DNA from: Haloplanus vescus
GTDB lineage: Archaea; Halobacteriota; Halobacteria; Halobacteriales; Haloferacaceae
Length of the DNA stretch: 64,000 nt
NCBI RefSeq assembly: GCF_900107665.1
Contig: NZ_FNQT01000006.1
Coordinates: forward strand, 1-64,000
Reading direction: 5' to 3'
A program made the position numbers and the translations under genes. The notes under the pieces are model-generated. The model searched no databases. It had not been told where the DNA came from and saw nothing but the letters and a program-made list of their open reading frames with translations. Shown here one piece after another: positions 63,331-64,000 of the stretch (position 1 is the stretch's first letter; every line of letters begins with the position of its first letter).

Positions 63331-64000
63331 ATGGCACTGCAGCCGCATCTTCGAGTCGACACGGGCGACGTACACGACGTGGCGTTGCTCCCCGGCGACC
63401 CCGATCGGGTCGAGCGCATCGCCGACGCCTGTGACGACGGCTCCGTCGAAGAACTGGCGCACAACCGCGAGTATCACCTGTGCAACGCCGAGTACGAGGG
63501 CGTGCCCCTGACCATCTGTTCGACCGGCGTCGGGTCGCCCTCGGCGGCCATCGCCCTCGAAGAGCTCGCGGCCGTCGGCGTCGAGACGGTCATCCGCCCC
63601 GGAACGACCGGCGCGCTCCAAGCCGACATCGAAATCGGTGACATGGTCGTCGCCACCGCCGCCGCCAAGGAGGAGGGGACGACCAAGCGCTACGAGCGCG
63701 TCGAGTATCCCGCCGTCCCCGACCACGACGTGGTGTCGGCGCTCGTCGCCGCCGCCGAGTCGAACGACGAGGCGATTCACGTCGGCCCCGTCGTCACCGA
63801 CGACGCCTTCTACGCCGAAACCGACGACTACGTCGAGGACTGGGAGGCGGCGGGCTTGCTCGCCGTCGAGATGGAGGCCGCGGCGCTCTTCACCCTCGCC
63901 CGACGGAAGGGGCTTCGTGCGGGCGCCATCTGCACCGTCGACGGCAACCTCGTCGCCGGCACGCAGAAGGGGAGCGGCGACGCCACCGAGGACGAACTCC
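63331..64000 (+). CDS. Nucleoside (uridine-type) phosphorylase, 3' end outside window
   Basis: The frame is open from ATG 63331 to the right edge (223 codons visible). VALLPGDPDRVERIA, the phosphate-binding STGVGSPSAAIALEEL, RPGTTGALQADIEIGDMVVA and VEMEAAALFTLA are the hallmarks of the PNP/UDP phosphorylase family, closest to uridine phosphorylase. It splits nucleosides with phosphate. The remaining C-terminal helix lies beyond the window. Preceded by an AT-rich TTTTTC stretch about 25 bases upstream. Confidence 0.92.
   Translation, partial: MALQPHLRVDTGDVHDVALLPGDPDRVERIADACDDGSVEELAHNREYHLCNAEYEGVPLTICSTGVGSPSAAIALEELAAVGVETVIRPGTTGALQADIEIGDMVVATAAAKEEGTTKRYERVEYPAVPDHDVVSALVAAAESNDEAIHVGPVVTDDAFYAETDDYVEDWEAAGLLAVEMEAAALFTLARRKGLRAGAICTVDGNLVAGTQKGSGDATEDEL

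Overview
The window is a piece of a haloarchaeal chromosome. Coding DNA is very GC-rich with C/G in third positions, proteins are strongly acidic, secreted proteins use twin-arginine signals, and the archaeal set includes SepF, ABCE1/RLI, Cbf5, EMC3- and EMC6-like proteins, a PINc-KH ATPase and a PGF-CTERM surface glycoprotein. The neighbourhoods sepF-uvrA and adk-EMC3-like-cmk-cbf5, and several small zinc-finger proteins, resemble what I remember of Haloferax volcanii, so Haloferacales is likely; I cannot name the genus.

Layout. 0-9 kb: 3' end of a surface glycoprotein gene, RNase R, a PUA protein, SepF, UvrA and a FAU-1-type RNase. 9-21 kb: mostly single genes in alternating orientation (SDR, zinc-ribbon proteins, YgfZ-like protein, geranylgeranyl reductase, PrsW, riboflavin synthase, DUF502, UvrD-like helicase, M32 carboxypeptidase). 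21-38 kb: Nramp-like transporter, a frameshifted DUF4382 lipoprotein, an M20 hydrolase, PINc ATPase, ADP-forming acyl-CoA synthetase, ABCE1, amidohydrolase, PyrF, J-domain protein and a GTPBP1-like GTPase. 37.7-43.6 kb: a complete tightly coupled peptide ABC transporter operon (substrate-binding protein, two permeases, two ATPases). 43.8-46.1 kb: small proteins, an ASCH protein and a quinone-reductase-like enzyme.

46.1-50.06 kb is an AT-rich island that differs sharply in base and codon use from everything around it. It carries a small winged-helix protein, a two-gene unit (a protein resembling a C39-type papain fold without obvious catalytic residues, then a protein with two winged-helix-like segments) and a convergent 518-residue membrane protein with a DUF2254-like start. 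It lies against the 3' end of an intact tRNA-Pro(GGG) gene. I see no integrase, transposase or duplicated tRNA end. This is the best candidate for an undescribed system, possibly defence or a mobile remnant, but function is inference only.

50-64 kb: cbf5, cmk, EMC3-like and adk; isocitrate dehydrogenase; methionine aminopeptidase; a HIT hydrolase; a CDF metal exporter with an operator-like repeat over its promoter; PadR regulator; tRNA methylthiotransferase; DeoC; DUF63; two Tat-exported proteins; and a nucleoside phosphorylase cut by the window edge.

A window-wide pattern: of 16 convergent gene pairs, nine overlap by exactly four bases, sharing CTAG, TTAG or CTAA so that both stop codons lie in one tetranucleotide. 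No gene-free stretch exceeds 300 bases.
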